Assembly: GCA_002401295.1 (NCBI GenBank)
Contig: NVSR01000098.1
Location: 166-6,693, forward strand
DNA length: 6,528 nt
Source of the DNA: SAR324 cluster bacterium
Lineage (GTDB): Bacteria; SAR324; XYD2-FULL-50-16
Direction of reading: 5' to 3'
In this document: in pieces, positions 5,160-6,528 of the stretch
How positions within the stretch are numbered: position 1 is the first letter of the stretch
How the letters are laid out: each line of letters opens with the position of its first letter
Translations under genes and position numbers: made by a program
The notes under the pieces: generated by a model
Database searches by the model: none
Told to the model about the DNA's origin: nothing
What the model saw: only the letters and a program-made list of their open reading frames with translations

Positions 5160-6528
5160 TTATACGCTTTCAGTTTCCTTATAGAGTTCCAATAAAAGTT
5201 CGATGGCAATGCGGTAATAGTATTCCAACTCCGGATCGGATAGGGAGGCCAGTAGTTTTTCCGTAGCAACCACAGCATAGTCACCTTTTAACATGGGTCC
5301 TACATCCAACCAAAGGCGATCCTCTTCCAGCATTTTTAGATCCAGTACCAAGTCCATGACTTGATCATCCCCCCAATACAATAACAGTTCGATTGCAGCC
5401 TTTCGTACTCCGTGCAACTCATGCTGTAAAAGACTGACTACTGTTTCTTCGGTGGATGTTTGGATCGTGGAATCCCAAAGGTCTAGGCTAATAGCCCGCA
5501 AACTTTCCATCGCTTGTACTTGTATCTGAATATCTGGATCCGACAACAGAGCACATAAAGGCTCAACCACTGCCTGGTCCCCAATTCGTCCCAGAGCACG
5601 AATTATTTTTACTTTAGTGTCTGTCTCCTCAGCTCCCAACAGGTCTAGTAAAGGTTGTACTGCAGTCGGTGCGCCAATCAAGCCCAAGGACTCTGCTGCT
5701 GCTTGCCGGACGACTTCAGCCTCATCTTGCAAGGCAGCAATCAGGGCATCCACTACAATCACACCTTTTTTTCGTGCCAGGAGCCGGGCAGCAAACTGTT
5801 TGATATCTTGATGAGGTGCTATGCGTTTGCCTGTCAGCAGTTTCTCTCCCCTGGCGATATTTTTCTTCGCTAAGTTCAGGAAATGCTGTTCATCTTCGGA
5901 AAACTCAACCTCATCTTCTATCGGTACGTGCTTTGCCGTCTCTTCATTCTGCATCTGAATAGCTTCTAAGGTAGACATAGGGCCAGATGGCTCTTCCTCT
6001 TCCTCTGCTGCTGCTTTTTCTTCAACCGAAGGTTCTTCCAAGCCTTCCATTGCGACATCTCCCGTAGCCTTTTTAGAAAGCTCAAGATCTTCTACCTGTT
6101 CTTCTTTATCTTCAGCCTGAGCAGTTGGGGAATCCTCCATTTTCTCTGGTGGAGCTTCCACTAATTCTCCTCTCAAAGCTGCTAGCAAGACATTAATAGA
6201 AGCCTCTTCCTGATTACCGGCGATAGCCATCAGACTATTCAAACGTACAAGGTGGCCTTCATCCTTGAGTGCATACATCAAAAAGGGAAGTTCCGCTTTC
6301 TCGGCAAAACCATCTAAAGCTTCTGCGGCTGTAGCTCGACAATCCACACTCCAACTGCCTTTATGCAGGATTGTGGTCAATTTTTCCTTCGCTCCATCTA
6401 CTCTCAGCACACCTAAAGCATGAATAGCCGCGACGGCCACTGCCTGATCCTGATGTTCAGTAAGACTTAAAATAGAGGCATAGAGATCTTTATAACCCAA
6501 AGTACTAATGCTCTCCACTGCAGCTCGG
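5160..6528 (-). CDS. HEAT-repeat (PBS-lyase-like) protein with acidic linker, 5'-truncated by window edge
   Basis: The frame runs unbroken to the right edge and continues with RAAVESISTLG, itself a HEAT-repeat helix, so the start lies outside the window; the GTG at 6518 is internal. Numbering from that codon, residues 1-115 hold about three HEAT repeats, for example AVAVAAIHALGVL (26-38) and VRLNSLMAIAG (91-101). Residues 117-208 are a Glu/Asp-rich, low-complexity linker including a run of five Glu. Residues 250-450 hold further repeats such as VVRQAAAESLGLIG (269-282), KVKIIRALGRIG (302-313) and VRKAAIELLLYWG (371-383), ending KETESV. Such alpha-solenoids are protein-binding scaffolds; some act as lyases or chaperones for cofactors. 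No catalytic motif, signal peptide or membrane segment is visible in this part. The function is unknown. An assembly role for a metalloenzyme is only a guess from the nearby modABC genes. Confidence 0.85.
   Translation of the reverse strand, partial: RAAVESISTLGYKDLYASILSLTEHQDQAVAVAAIHALGVLRVDGAKEKLTTILHKGSWSVDCRATAAEALDGFAEKAELPFLMYALKDEGHLVRLNSLMAIAGNQEEASINVLLAALRGELVEAPPEKMEDSPTAQAEDKEEQVEDLELSKKATGDVAMEGLEEPSVEEKAAAEEEEEPSGPMSTLEAIQMQNEETAKHVPIEDEVEFSEDEQHFLNLAKKNIARGEKLLTGKRIAPHQDIKQFAARLLARKKGVIVVDALIAALQDEAEVVRQAAAESLGLIGAPTAVQPLLDLLGAEETDTKVKIIRALGRIGDQAVVEPLCALLSDPDIQIQVQAMESLRAISLDLWDSTIQTSTEETVVSLLQHELHGVRKAAIELLLYWGDDQVMDLVLDLKMLEEDRLWLDVGPMLKGDYAVVATEKLLASLSDPELEYYYRIAIELLLELYKETESV

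Noticed and set aside
4958..5266. Plus-strand 102-codon frame across the mntA upstream region
   Set aside because: It overlaps the start of mntA and the end of the HEAT gene in antisense and shows no protein-family features.

Overview
The window looks like a chromosomal stretch of a gammaproteobacterium of moderate GC content. That placement rests mainly on a YbdL-type aminotransferase that closely resembles the enterobacterial protein, and on a ModA of the type I recall from Azotobacter. It is an inference; no rRNA or other marker gene is present. All convincing genes lie on the minus strand, so biological order runs from the right edge to the left edge.

Right to left there is: (i) the C-terminal 455 or so codons of a HEAT-repeat protein (5160-6528, start outside the window) with an acidic linker between two repeat blocks; (ii) a two-gene mntA-hepT (MNT/HEPN) toxin-antitoxin module (4973-4158), antitoxin first; (iii) a 600-base stretch without a convincing gene (3553-4157) that is rich in palindromes and hairpins; (iv) a complete molybdate ABC transporter operon modA-modB-modC (3506-1011), with overlapping genes and a ModE-like operator just upstream of modA; (v) a methionine/aromatic aminotransferase gene of the YbdL family (845-1), cut off by the left edge before its stop codon.

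The mod genes work together. ModA is exported to the periplasm and captures molybdate, ModB forms the membrane channel, and ModC hydrolyses ATP and carries a C-terminal TOBE/Mop oxyanion-sensing domain. The operator candidate implies repression by a ModE protein when molybdate is plentiful, but no modE gene is visible here. The mntA-hepT pair is independent of this. MntA should AMPylate HepT to neutralise its RNase activity. The HepT here has lysine where the family HEPN motif has its catalytic arginine, which is the most interesting observation in the window.

Sampled 60-base lines of hepT are about 30-37% GC, against about 53% in sampled lines of modB, ybdL and part of the HEAT gene. Together with the relic-like spacer beside it, this suggests the toxin-antitoxin pair was acquired between the HEAT gene and modABC. 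I see no tRNA, rRNA, CRISPR array or intact insertion sequence.
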